NCBI RefSeq assembly: GCF_003469205.1
Contig: NZ_QSIN01000003.1
Coordinates: forward strand, 1-64,000
Reading direction: 5' to 3'
DNA from: Collinsella sp. AM33-4BH
GTDB lineage: Bacteria > Actinomycetota > Coriobacteriia > Coriobacteriales > Coriobacteriaceae
DNA length: 64,000 nt
Notes under the pieces: generated by a model
Told to the model about the DNA's origin: nothing
Seen by the model: the letters and a program-made list of their open reading frames with translations, nothing else
Database searches by the model: none
Position numbers and translations under genes: made by a program
In this document: positions 44,393 through 53,801 of the stretch, one piece after another
Numbering within the stretch: position 1 is the stretch's first letter
How the letters are laid out: each line of letters starts with the position of its first letter

Positions 44393-46132
44393 GTGGCCGA
44401 CCAGGACATCAAGATGCTCATCGAGCGCATTATGGCCGAGGCCCGGACCCATCAGTCCGCCCGCTTCTCAAACGAAACCTACGCAGACGAGCCGATTCTC
44501 AAAACCGGCCGACAGATGCAGAATTTCCTCCCCGACCAGTACCGTAAAATGCGCGAGATATCGCGCTGGCAGGATGACCCCAAGGGCGGTGCGGGCCGCT
44601 GGCTTTCGGAAGCCGAGCTTTTTTACCGCCAGGGCCTGCTGATGGCCGACTTTGAGGACGACTGTCCCTACAACGGCACCTTTAAGTCGTACTTTCCCAC
44701 CTACAACGCCATGAGCGACCGGCAACTGCGCGGCTACTTTACCTGGCGTGCCCAAGTGCGCCGCGGAACCGTCGAGGAAACGTCTACGTCCTTTGCCTTT
44801 CTGTATCTCTATGAGCTGATCTGCGGCATTGGCGTAGATAATCCACTCGATGGTTTTAACAAGATCAAGGCTTTTTGGGATGTCTATCGCGCCTTCGAGC
44901 CCGGCATCGACCGGTTTGCGCGCGTGTGGCTGCAAGATTACGCCGTGTTCCACGGGCTCGACCCCAAGCTGCTTCGCGACTCTAAAACCGTCATGTTCGA
45001 TAACGCCCTTATCGAACTGCGGCGCGCGGCACGAGACCTTGTACCGGCACCGTCCGGCCAGACCCCTAAGCGTCGCAAAACCTCCGAGCCCACGCTCCCC
45101 CTTCCGCCCGATGAGGTGCGCGAGGAGCGACTCATGGCCGCCATCAACGCCCTCTCCACGTACAACCTAAGTAGCTCGCGGCTCGACCGCAGCCACCACC
45201 GTGATCTGCGCCACGTGGCGTGCGCCGTGTATGTCCGCATGGCGCGCTACTATGACACGCACCGAAAGACCGGCATCGTGGCAAGTTTATTTGGGGAGGA
45301 GACGGCCATGCCCTACACCATGTTTGCCTCGGCCGTATTCTTTGCGCCCGAGCGCCACGAGGACTGCGAATACCGTCTGGACCCCATCCATATCTACCGT
45401 TGCCAAAACGGTTTTTGGGAATGCATGCGGATTCACGGTAGCAGGCAAAAGAGCAGCAAGCTCGGTGAAATGATGCGCGCCTGCGACCAACGCCTGCGCC
45501 TGGCGCTGGACCCCGCCCATCCCCTTAAGGAAGAAAAGGTCCCCAAATATCTGGCCAAGATTATCGATGACGAGATTGTGGCATGGCTTTCGTGGGACGC
45601 CGCACACCAGCCCGTCAAGATCGATATCGATTTGAGCCAGCTGGGGCACATTCGGAGCGCTGCCGCACAAACGTGCGAAGCGCTTTTGATCGACGAGGAA
45701 CACGAGGACGGCACGCTTGCGGATGCCGAGGTGACAGTTGCCGAACGACGGGAAGCCAAGCCCGTGGCCGGCACGATCGCCGAACCAGTCGCGACGACCA
45801 TGCAGCAGGACGAGGCTAGCGAGCCGACCATCTCCACCGAGCAGTTTGGCGTCGTGGCCCCGCTCCTCGCACCAGCACCCACGTCCGCTGACACCGCGTC
45901 CGCACTCGATCCCGCCGCAGACGCCTATCTTCGAGCACTACTCGAGCAAAACGCAGCGCAGACGGCATCGGCGGTGGCGCAGTCGGGCAAGAGTGAGGAC
46001 ATGCTTGTCGATACCATCAACGAGGCGCTCTTTGACCTGGTGGGAGACACCGTTATCGAATTCGGCGCGGCAGGGCCGCAGATTATCGAGGACTACGAAG
46101 CAGACGTGAGAGGATACCTAGACCATGAGTGA
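44393..46132 (+). CDS. sngA: TerB-like protein of a Shango-type defence module (SngA-like)
   Basis: The 579-residue protein has a TerB-N-like region: YADEPILKTGRQMQNFLPDQ, WLSEAELFYRQG and RQLRGYFTWRAQVRRG. A helical middle follows, and then a TerB-C-like C-terminus with an acidic, Ala/Glu-rich linker. TerB-type proteins with a P-loop ATPase and a helicase form the three-gene Shango anti-phage system. The start is a GTG with GGAGGAG upstream, and the stop overlaps the next gene by eight bases. Domain assignment is from memory of the family. Confidence 0.75.
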   Translation: MADQDIKMLIERIMAEARTHQSARFSNETYADEPILKTGRQMQNFLPDQYRKMREISRWQDDPKGGAGRWLSEAELFYRQGLLMADFEDDCPYNGTFKSYFPTYNAMSDRQLRGYFTWRAQVRRGTVEETSTSFAFLYLYELICGIGVDNPLDGFNKIKAFWDVYRAFEPGIDRFARVWLQDYAVFHGLDPKLLRDSKTVMFDNALIELRRAARDLVPAPSGQTPKRRKTSEPTLPLPPDEVREERLMAAINALSTYNLSSSRLDRSHHRDLRHVACAVYVRMARYYDTHRKTGIVASLFGEETAMPYTMFASAVFFAPERHEDCEYRLDPIHIYRCQNGFWECMRIHGSRQKSSKLGEMMRACDQRLRLALDPAHPLKEEKVPKYLAKIIDDEIVAWLSWDAAHQPVKIDIDLSQLGHIRSAAAQTCEALLIDEEHEDGTLADAEVTVAERREAKPVAGTIAEPVATTMQQDEASEPTISTEQFGVVAPLLAPAPTSADTASALDPAADAYLRALLEQNAAQTASAVAQSGKSEDMLVDTINEALFDLVGDTVIEFGAAGPQIIEDYEADVRGYLDHE

Positions 46133-47429
46133 TACCGCATCCGCAGCACCCCGCGTGCCCAAGCGCGTCGCTGCCGTCATTCTCAACTCGCTCAAGGGCG
46201 GCGTGGTCCCGCGCATCGGCCTTCCTTACATCACCGTAGGGCGCGAGGTCGAGATCCGCGCCCTGCTCACCGATTTAAGTCTCATCGCCGATGGCGGCGC
46301 GAGCTTCCGCTTTTTAGTCGGTCGCTACGGCGCCGGTAAGAGCTTTTTGCTCCAGACCATCCGCACGCACGCCATGGGCGAGGGATTCGTCGTCGCCGAT
46401 GCCGACTTGTCGCCCGAGCGACGCCTGCAGGGCGGTCAGGGGCAGGGCCTTGCCACCTACCGCGAGCTCATCCGCAATATATCGACCAAGACGCGCCCCG
46501 AGGGCGGTGCGCTCAACCTTATTCTGGATCGCTGGGTCGCCTCGTGTGCCAACGTCGACGAGTCGGTCGTCAATGCCCAACTGACCCCGCTCGAGGAGAT
46601 GGTCCACGGCTTCGACTTCACCCGCATGCTTCGCCGCTATCGCACGGCCGTATCCGAGGGCGACGAAGAGGCCATGAGCCGCGTGACCAAATGGATCCGC
46701 GGCGAATACCGCACCAAGAGCGAGGCTCGCGCCGAACTGGGGTCCTCAACCATCATCAGCGACGATGACTGGTACGACTACGTCAAACTCATCGCGCGTT
46801 TTTTGGTTTGCAGCGGCTACAAGGGCATGCTGGTGCTCATCGACGAGCTCGTGAATCTGTATAAGATTCCCAACGCCATCACGCGCCAGTACAACTACGA
46901 GAAGATCCTGACCATGTACAACGACACACTTCAGGGCAAGGCGCAGTACCTGGGCATGATCATGGGTGGCACGCCGACCTCCATCGAGGACCGCCGCCGC
47001 GGTGTGTTTTCCTACGAGGCCCTACGCAGCCGACTCGCCCAGGGCCGCTTTGCGCGCGAGGACCTTAAGGACATGCTTGCGCCCATCATCCGCCTGCAAC
47101 CACTCACCTACGAGGAGTTGCTGGTGCTGATCGAAAAACTCATGCAAATTCACGCCGGCTACTTTGGCTGGACGCCCACGCTGACCGAAAACGACTTGGT
47201 TGACTTCCTCAAGATTGAGTTCGGTCGTGTGGGAGCCGACACGCACCTGACGCCGCGCGAGGTCATTCGTGACTTTATCGAGTTGCTCGACATCCTATGC
47301 CAAAACCCCGACGCCAACGTGGCCGAGCTGCTGCAAAGCGTCGGCGGCGACGCGCTGGCGCCGGCAGCCGCAACAGGCGACACCGATACCGCAGGCGGCG
47401 ACCGTAACTTCGCCGAATTCACCATCTAA
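46125..47429 (+). CDS. sngB: P-loop ATPase of Shango-type module (SngB-like, DUF2791)
   Basis: The 434-residue ATPase has Walker A GRYGAGKS (residues 66-73) and Walker B LVLIDEL (236-242). VGREVEIRALL precedes the P-loop as in the BREX-type DUF2791 ATPases. These proteins are thought to bind DNA or regulate the partner helicase. The start overlaps the TerB-like gene by eight bases, so the two are coupled. A hairpin repeat follows, before the helicase gene. Confidence 0.82.
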   Translation: MSDTASAAPRVPKRVAAVILNSLKGGVVPRIGLPYITVGREVEIRALLTDLSLIADGGASFRFLVGRYGAGKSFLLQTIRTHAMGEGFVVADADLSPERRLQGGQGQGLATYRELIRNISTKTRPEGGALNLILDRWVASCANVDESVVNAQLTPLEEMVHGFDFTRMLRRYRTAVSEGDEEAMSRVTKWIRGEYRTKSEARAELGSSTIISDDDWYDYVKLIARFLVCSGYKGMLVLIDELVNLYKIPNAITRQYNYEKILTMYNDTLQGKAQYLGMIMGGTPTSIEDRRRGVFSYEALRSRLAQGRFAREDLKDMLAPIIRLQPLTYEELLVLIEKLMQIHAGYFGWTPTLTENDLVDFLKIEFGRVGADTHLTPREVIRDFIELLDILCQNPDANVAELLQSVGGDALAPAAATGDTDTAGGDRNFAEFTI

Positions 47430-47462
47430 CCTGCCAAAAAGGGACAGGTTTATTTTGGCAGG
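47430..47462. repeat. REP-like hairpin between the ATPase and helicase genes
   Basis: CCTGCCAAAA pairs with TTTTGGCAGG around a 13-base loop, AGGGACAGGTTTA. The GGGAC core also occurs in other hairpins of the window. It is not followed by a T-run, so it is unlikely to be a full terminator. Confidence 0.75.
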
Positions 47463-47545
47463 CTCTATCTGGGCAAACGTTGAAACAGTAATGCAGCAAG
47501 CCACTGCCCGCCGCGTTGAGAGATTCGCTTTTGAAAGGAGGCCCC

Positions 47546-49990
47546 GTGAACGCCTTTGACCGCTACGCCCCGTTTATCCAAGACTTCATCTACTCCCACG
47601 ATTGGGAGAGCTTGCGCTCTATCCAGGTTGCGGCAGCTGATGCCATCTTTAACACGCAAGATAATGTGCTCCTGACGGCATCCACGGCTTCCGGCAAAAC
47701 CGAGGCAGCCTTCTTTCCCATCCTGACCGAATTTTGGGAGAACCCGCCCGCGAGCGTGGGCGCCCTCTACATCGGCCCCCTCAAAGCGCTCATCAATGAT
47801 CAGTTCGTCCGTCTCAATGACCTGTGCGAAGAAGCCGACATCCCCGTCTGGCACTGGCATGGCGATGTCTCGCAGTCGCACAAGGCCAAGCTCATCAAAA
47901 AGCCAAGCGGCATCTTGCAGATTACGCCCGAGTCGCTCGAGGCGCTCTTAATCCATAAGCACATGGCGATCCCGCGCATGTTCTGCGACCTACGCTATGT
48001 GGTCATCGATGAGGTCCACTCGCTCATGCGCGGCGACCGTGGCGGGCAGACGCTCTGCCTTATCGAGCGACTCTCGCGCATGGCCGGCGTACAGCCCCGA
48101 CGCATTGGCCTTTCGGCCACCATCGGCGACCCCGAGCGCACGGGCGCTTTTCTCTCGAAGGGAACGGGGCGCGACTGCGTTATCCCCCGCTTTGAGGAAC
48201 CGCGCCGCGTGTGGCGCATCTCCATGGAGCACTTCTACAACTCGGGCCCCCAGGCTCAGCAACGAGGATTCGTAGGCACAGGTCCACAAGAAGCCGAAGT
48301 GCTTGCTTGCGAGCGTATTGAGACGGCGGCGCCCGCGGCGCTGCCCGCATCCGGACAAGACATGTGCCACAGCGGACAGCTTACACAGGAAGAACACCGT
48401 CAACGTCGTGAGCAGGCGCGGGGCAAGGCCGCTCCCAAAGACCGTCGCACTTCCTCGGCCCCCGAGGGCGAAGTCGACATCCCACGTGCGACCGAGCAGG
48501 CGCTTCTCAACCCCACCGACACGGCACCCGACAACGTCGACCCCGGTATGGGCTATATCTTTGAGCATACGCGCGGCCGCAAGTGCCTGGTCTTTGCCAA
48601 CTCGCGCGAGGAGGCAGAGGCCGTGTGCTCCATGCTGCGCAGCTACTGCGAGAGCCGGCACGAGCCCGACCGTTTTCTCATCCATCACGGCAATCTTTCG
48701 GCATCGCTACGCGAGACGGCCGAGGAGCTCATGCGCGACGAGGAGCAGACGCAGACAACCGTCACCACCTCTACGTTGGAGCTCGGTATCGATATCGGCC
48801 GCCTGGAGCGCGCCTTCCAGATTGACGCGCCGTTTACCGTCAGCTCCTTTTTGCAGCGCATGGGGCGCACGGGCCGTCGCGATCTTCCGCCCGAGATGTG
48901 GTTTGTCATGCGCGAGGAAGAGCCCGAGCCGCGCACGATGATGCCCGAAACCATTCCCTGGAAGCTCCTGCAGGGTATCGCGCTCGTACAACTCTATCGC
49001 GAGGAAAAGTGGGTCGAGCCACCCGAGCTCGATCGTCTCCCCTACAGCCTGCTCTATCACCAGACTATGTCGACCCTCGCCAGCACCGGCGAGCTCACGC
49101 CGGCCGAACTTGCCCAGCGCGTGCTCACGCTCAGCTATTTCCACCGTGTCTCGGCAGACGATTACCGCGTGCTGCTACGTCACCTCATTAAGATCGACCA
49201 TATCCAGGTCACCGAAGGTGGCGGGCTCATCGTGGGTCTCGCGGGCGAGCGCATCATCAACAACTTTAAATTCTACGCCGTGTTCCAGGAAAACGAGGAG
49301 TTTACCGTCCGGAGCGAATCGGCCGAGCTGGGCACGATCGTTAATCCGCCCCCGCCCGGTGAGCGCATCGCCATCGCCGGACACTGTTGGATTGTCGAGG
49401 AAGTGGACTGGAAGCGCCACACTGTCTTTGCCACGCAGGTCAAGGGCCGGGTGCCGGCCTACTTTGGCGACTGCCCCGGCGACATTAACACGCATGTGCT
49501 CGAGCGCATGCGCAAGGCGCTCAACGAGCACGCGACATATCCGTACCTTATGGGTAACGCACGGGCCCGCTTGGCGCAGGCTCGTCATACCGCCGAGATT
49601 TCGGGGGCGGGAACCAAGCCGCTCATTAACCTGGGCGGCGATACCTGGGTGCTCTTCCCCTGGCTGGGCAGCTACGCCTTTTTGGCGCTCGAGCGCATGC
49701 TCAAGATTAAATGTGCCGCGGAGCTGGGCCTTCGCGGGCTCGATCCGTCACGCCCGTACTTTATGCAGTTTAAGATGAAGGCCGACGAGGAGACGTTCTT
49801 TGAGGTGCTTGCCGCCGAGGCCGAAAAGGACTTCGATCCCATCGAGCTCGTCTATCCTGGCGAGGTGCCTTACTTTGACCGCTACGACGAGTTTGTTCCC
49901 GAAGAGCTCGTGCGCAAGGGCTTTGCCGAAGGCGTGCTCGACATAGAGGGCATGAAGCAGCGCGTTCACGGCTGGCGCGACCACGCCTAA
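47546..49990 (+). CDS. sngC: Lhr-like superfamily II helicase of Shango-type module (SngC-like)
   Basis: The 814-residue helicase has Walker A TASTASGKTE (residues 44-53), DEVH (155-158) and motif VI QRMGRTGRR. The C-terminal half is of the Lhr type. It presumably unwinds or translocates on DNA for the defence complex. A GTG at 47546 has AAAGGAGG upstream; an alternative start is at 47516. It lies 116 bases after the ATPase gene, on the same strand and with no terminator between them. Confidence 0.85.
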   Translation: MNAFDRYAPFIQDFIYSHDWESLRSIQVAAADAIFNTQDNVLLTASTASGKTEAAFFPILTEFWENPPASVGALYIGPLKALINDQFVRLNDLCEEADIPVWHWHGDVSQSHKAKLIKKPSGILQITPESLEALLIHKHMAIPRMFCDLRYVVIDEVHSLMRGDRGGQTLCLIERLSRMAGVQPRRIGLSATIGDPERTGAFLSKGTGRDCVIPRFEEPRRVWRISMEHFYNSGPQAQQRGFVGTGPQEAEVLACERIETAAPAALPASGQDMCHSGQLTQEEHRQRREQARGKAAPKDRRTSSAPEGEVDIPRATEQALLNPTDTAPDNVDPGMGYIFEHTRGRKCLVFANSREEAEAVCSMLRSYCESRHEPDRFLIHHGNLSASLRETAEELMRDEEQTQTTVTTSTLELGIDIGRLERAFQIDAPFTVSSFLQRMGRTGRRDLPPEMWFVMREEEPEPRTMMPETIPWKLLQGIALVQLYREEKWVEPPELDRLPYSLLYHQTMSTLASTGELTPAELAQRVLTLSYFHRVSADDYRVLLRHLIKIDHIQVTEGGGLIVGLAGERIINNFKFYAVFQENEEFTVRSESAELGTIVNPPPPGERIAIAGHCWIVEEVDWKRHTVFATQVKGRVPAYFGDCPGDINTHVLERMRKALNEHATYPYLMGNARARLAQARHTAEISGAGTKPLINLGGDTWVLFPWLGSYAFLALERMLKIKCAAELGLRGLDPSRPYFMQFKMKADEETFFEVLAAEAEKDFDPIELVYPGEVPYFDRYDEFVPEELVRKGFAEGVLDIEGMKQRVHGWRDHA

Positions 49991-50017
49991 GACCAGTCTT
50001 TTTTGGGACGGGGAGAC

Positions 50018-50896
50018 TTACTTGTCGTGAAGGACGGTGCCGAGGAAGTCGGTGTCGAAGGGCACGGCTTCGGCAAAGGCGTAGTCGCCGTCGCTGGCGA
50101 TGAGCAGGTAGTTTTCCTCGCCGCTGAACTTCGCATCGCCACATGGGACCACCCAGGCGTGGACGAATACCTCGAGCGCCGTGGCAGCGCAGTCGCGAAG
50201 GAACGTCACATCGCTCCCCTCGTTTGCGCTCACGATATTGGCCACGTAGATACCCCCGGGGTTCAGGCTGCCCCGCACCAGGCGCAGCGCCTCAACGGTC
50301 GCCAGCTCGCGCACGGGCTCGGCACCGCCAAAGCAATCGCTCACGACCACGTCGTAGCTACGATGGCCCACGCTCGTCACACCCAGATACGAGCGAGCCT
50401 CAGCGGTAATCACCCGCAGGCGATCGCCCACCGCGTGCTCCAGTTCATCCAGATAGAACCAACGGCGCGCCAAGCGCGTTATCTCTCCGTCATACTCGAT
50501 GACGTCCATGCGCAGGCCCTCGTGCGACATCAGCGCAAACTTGGGATAGGCAAACCCGCCGCCGCCCAGCATGAGCATACGGTCGATACCATGCCCGTAA
50601 GCATCACGCATTGCGTCCTCGGCCTCAAACACATCGTCAAATGCACGATAGTACGCAAAGACTGGCTCCGCCCAACGATCGCCAACATAGCTCGCGCTTT
50701 GGTAGACGCCGCCCTGTACGAGCACGCAGACCTCGTCACCGCTCTCGTCGTGCACACGCTTCACACGTGCCAACCCGTTGCGGGTACGTGCGACCTGCAA
50801 ACAGGCAGCGCGAACAGCGACGGCGGCCGCACCAAGCGCCGCGGCTCCCAGGGCAACGCCGGCAACGACGCCGGCAGAAACACTTGGCTTGTTCAT
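50018..50896 (-). CDS. Spermidine-synthase-like SAM-dependent protein
   Basis: The 292-residue protein has an N-terminal hydrophobic, alanine-rich helix (residues 7-33) and then a Rossmann domain with LMLGGGGFAYPKF, VIEYDGEITRLARRWF and VVVSDCFGG. This is the polyamine aminopropyltransferase/methyltransferase fold. Which group it transfers is not clear. It starts directly after the elp3 stop, with AAGGAG inside elp3, so the two are translationally coupled. Confidence 0.75.
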   Translation of the reverse strand: MNKPSVSAGVVAGVALGAAALGAAAVAVRAACLQVARTRNGLARVKRVHDESGDEVCVLVQGGVYQSASYVGDRWAEPVFAYYRAFDDVFEAEDAMRDAYGHGIDRMLMLGGGGFAYPKFALMSHEGLRMDVIEYDGEITRLARRWFYLDELEHAVGDRLRVITAEARSYLGVTSVGHRSYDVVVSDCFGGAEPVRELATVEALRLVRGSLNPGGIYVANIVSANEGSDVTFLRDCAATALEVFVHAWVVPCGDAKFSGEENYLLIASDGDYAFAEAVPFDTDFLGTVLHDK

Positions 50897-52804
50897 CTAG
50901 AGCTCCTTCTGCAGATAGAGTCCATGGTCATAAAACCCAAGATGGCGATAGTACTCGCGCGTACCGATCGCGCTGATCACGTTGATGTGCGTATAACCGG
51001 CATCCCGAGCTATCTGGCACGCACGCTCCACGAGCAAACGTCCCAATCCATGGTGCTGCGCCGCCTGACCCTGATCGCCCACGCGCGCCGCCATGCCGTA
51101 CACGTGCACCTCGCGAATCATCGCCTCGTCCGGCGTCGTCGGCAGCTCGTCCACATGCGCGGCAACAAAAGCGCGATCGGGCAGCGACAACCGCAAAAAG
51201 CCCGCGATCTTGCCCCGCGGCGTCACCCATTGCAAAAAGTGCTCGTAAGTCACCGGCGTCTCGTACGCCACTTCCTCATCAAGGGTCAACTCGTCCAGGT
51301 CGGCACCCGCCGTGCTGATCTCGCGATAGCGAATCTCACGCACCGTCGCACCGTCACCCCGAGCAGCCAGGCGGTTCTCGACGAGCTGACGCAGGTTGGG
51401 CTTCTTGTTGCCCACCATGATGTCATCGGAACTAAAGTCGCGAATCATGCGGCTGATGCGGCAGAACGCCGGCGTCACCACGATGTCATCGGCCAGCACA
51501 TCGAGCAGTTCTTCCTCGGTATAGGGGCGCCACTCGCCGCGCTCGTAGCAGCCCACCAGGCGCGAGCCCTCGATGAGCGCACACGGGTAGACTTTGACCT
51601 CGTCGGGCATAAAGGCCCCCTCGGTCATAAAGCGCTCGTAGTCGCGCTTGTCCCCCTCGGGTGTGGCGCCCAGCAAGTTGAGCATAAAATGCGCATGGAT
51701 CTTAAAGCCAAACAGGCGCGCGAGCGAAAACGCCCGCTCGATCTGCGCCACCGAAATGCGACGCTCGTTGATATCGAGTAGATGCTGGTCAAGGCTTTGG
51801 ATGCCCATCTGTATCTTGGTGCAGCCCAGGCGGCGGATGAGCGTAAGCGCCTGCGGCGTTACGGCATCGGGACGCGTTTCGATAACGAGTCCCACCACGC
51901 GATGCTTCGCCGTCTCGTTGATGCGCTGCTGACGCTCGAGCTCCTCCATCGTTGCCGTCTGCCACTCGGTGACCTCGCCCCACGGCGTACCGGGGCCGTA
52001 CAGACGACACACCGCGCGGTTATAGCCGCCCACGGCAACATCTACACGCTCCTGCTCGTCGGCAACGCCGGCAGCGAGCTTGGCCTCGTCTGTCGCAATG
52101 CCGGCAGCCCGATAGCGCTCGCGGCGCTCTGTTACCACCGGCGGCAGGGCATCGGCGGGAGCGTCATCGAGCAGGCGCCCCGCCTCGGCACGGCTGATGC
52201 CCGGACGCGCCAACATGGGGTTTGCCGCCACGCCCGCCACCGCATCATCATTGAGCGCACGGAAGAGCTCCGACATAAACCATGCCTGATACCCTTGCGA
52301 ATAGTCGCTCCAGGTACCGCCGAGCACGATGAGCTCGATCTTGTCGGTCGCATGCCCCATCTGCGAAAGCGCCGTCAAACGGGCGCTCACCTGCAGATAC
52401 GGATCGAAGCAGTTTTGCTCCGCACGGGCGCACGCCGGCTCGGCGTGCAGGTAGCTTTTGGGCATGCGCAGATCGTTGGGGCAAAACAGGCAATCGCCCG
52501 AGCATGGCCAGGGCTTGGTGATGACGGTAATGGTCGCCACGCCCGAGGCCGTTCGGCGCGGCTTCATACGCAGCACCTGCAGCAGTTGACGTTCCAGATC
52601 GGCGTCGACATTCCACCCAGCCCAACGAGCCGGTTCCTCACGTTTAACCCGCTGGTAAAACGGCAGCAGTCGGCGCTTGGCCAGGTCCCGTTTGTCGGCA
52701 CCCTCGCGGCGCGCCTCGGCATGTATCAGTTTGACGAGGGTCTTGTCGTCCACGGTCTCGCCGCGACGCAGAGCCTCGAGTATGTTCAAAATAATCTGTT
52801 CCAT
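50897..52804 (-). CDS. elp3: Elp3-type tRNA U34 radical SAM/GNAT enzyme
   Basis: The 635-residue protein has a radical-SAM cluster motif CSGDCLFCPND with the Elp3 continuation MPKSYLHAEPACARAEQN, and KIELIVLGGTWSDY. QVTARL-like residues (QVSARL) are also present, and a GNAT acetyltransferase domain occupies the last 150 residues (GRLLVERACQIARDAGYTHI). Elp3 adds the carboxymethyl group to wobble uridine in tRNA. It acts alone in bacteria and archaea without the other Elongator subunits. It is co-transcribed with the spermidine-synthase-like gene. Confidence 0.93.
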   Translation of the reverse strand: MEQIILNILEALRRGETVDDKTLVKLIHAEARREGADKRDLAKRRLLPFYQRVKREEPARWAGWNVDADLERQLLQVLRMKPRRTASGVATITVITKPWPCSGDCLFCPNDLRMPKSYLHAEPACARAEQNCFDPYLQVSARLTALSQMGHATDKIELIVLGGTWSDYSQGYQAWFMSELFRALNDDAVAGVAANPMLARPGISRAEAGRLLDDAPADALPPVVTERRERYRAAGIATDEAKLAAGVADEQERVDVAVGGYNRAVCRLYGPGTPWGEVTEWQTATMEELERQQRINETAKHRVVGLVIETRPDAVTPQALTLIRRLGCTKIQMGIQSLDQHLLDINERRISVAQIERAFSLARLFGFKIHAHFMLNLLGATPEGDKRDYERFMTEGAFMPDEVKVYPCALIEGSRLVGCYERGEWRPYTEEELLDVLADDIVVTPAFCRISRMIRDFSSDDIMVGNKKPNLRQLVENRLAARGDGATVREIRYREISTAGADLDELTLDEEVAYETPVTYEHFLQWVTPRGKIAGFLRLSLPDRAFVAAHVDELPTTPDEAMIREVHVYGMAARVGDQGQAAQHHGLGRLLVERACQIARDAGYTHINVISAIGTREYYRHLGFYDHGLYLQKEL

Positions 52805-52901
52805 GCCCCCATTGTAAAGGCAAAGGCGCCGGAGCCAGTCACGGCCCCGGCGCCTCCATCAAAGAGCATGCCTATATGCACCGACCTCCGAAAACCGCAT
52901 G

Positions 52902-53801
52902 TCACTCCGGATCGAACGACATGTCGCCCGAACCGACCTTAAAACGATACGTGGCAGACTTATCACCGTTGTCGAATTCAAGATTCAATATGGTCTCGCC
53001 ATCGTAGCCAAGCGGAAGGAAATCGCTCTCGAAGTCACCGCTGCCCACGGTGAGGCTCGCCTTAAAGCCCGTAGAGTTCGGAACCGTTATCTCCACATCG
53101 CCCGAGTCCACGCTTACGTCCATAGACTTCGCGGGGGCCTGGTAGAGCTCGAACGTCACATCGCCCGAACCTACCTTGGCATTCAGGGTGTCGGTTACAG
53201 TACCCGCAAACTCGATGTCTCCCGAGTCCAAAGTCAAGTTGAGGTCATGACACGCAATGTCCGTGACCGTCAGATCGCCCGATCCTACATTCGCTGTAAT
53301 GCCCACCATGTTATCGGCAACTTCGCGCGGCAGTTCGACGGTAACCGTGCGGTCAATGGCGCGCTCGTCATCGCAATCGAACTGGCTAATCTTGAGCGCA
53401 GAACCCTTAACCACGGCCAGATTCTGGGTTGCCGCATCGTAAGCAGCTACTCCTTTTGCGACGCGGCCACTCTCGATGACACGTACCGGCCCGTCGGAAA
53501 CGCACTTGACCTCAACCGTACCCGACGTCACATCCAAGTCAAGGGATGTGAACGCGTCGGCATCAAACGTTTCGCTCGAAAGCTGTTGAGGCCGAGCGGA
53601 ATAGTTACCGCTATTCAAGGAATCGTCCTCGTCGAACGCATCGCCCATACCAGACAAGCCGGATACAACATCGTCGAGACCCCACGGGCCATCAAAATGA
53701 ATCAAAGTCCGCGAAATGCCAAAAACAAGCCCGATGATGAGCACAAACGCTCCGATGCCAATGCCCAAGCGCCTCTTAGACTCATGCGAGAGCTTCATCA
53801 T
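52902..53801 (-). CDS. Membrane-anchored DUF4097 beta-strand-repeat protein
   Basis: The 299-residue protein has one N-terminal helix (about 13-29). The mature region contains repeated Gly-Ser-Gly-Asp or Asp-Ser-Gly-Asp turns (VGSGDLTV, DSGDIEF, GSGDVTF, DSGDVEI, GSGDFES, GSGDMSF), spaced about 20 residues apart. This is the DUF4097 right-handed beta-helix-like repeat. Its start overlaps the XRE regulator's stop by four bases. These proteins often pair with regulators and are thought to act at the envelope; the role is unknown. Confidence 0.87.
   Translation of the reverse strand: MMKLSHESKRRLGIGIGAFVLIIGLVFGISRTLIHFDGPWGLDDVVSGLSGMGDAFDEDDSLNSGNYSARPQQLSSETFDADAFTSLDLDVTSGTVEVKCVSDGPVRVIESGRVAKGVAAYDAATQNLAVVKGSALKISQFDCDDERAIDRTVTVELPREVADNMVGITANVGSGDLTVTDIACHDLNLTLDSGDIEFAGTVTDTLNAKVGSGDVTFELYQAPAKSMDVSVDSGDVEITVPNSTGFKASLTVGSGDFESDFLPLGYDGETILNLEFDNGDKSATYRFKVGSGDMSFDPE

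Noticed and set aside
46125..47429. BREX system fragment
   Set aside because: The ATPase resembles a BREX-associated P-loop family, but no methyltransferase (PglX), PglZ or BrxC/BrxL gene is present, while TerB and Lhr partners fit Shango.
47430..47462. Terminator splitting the defence operon
   Set aside because: The hairpin lacks a following T-run on either strand and is AT-rich at its base, so it is recorded as a repeat, not a terminator.
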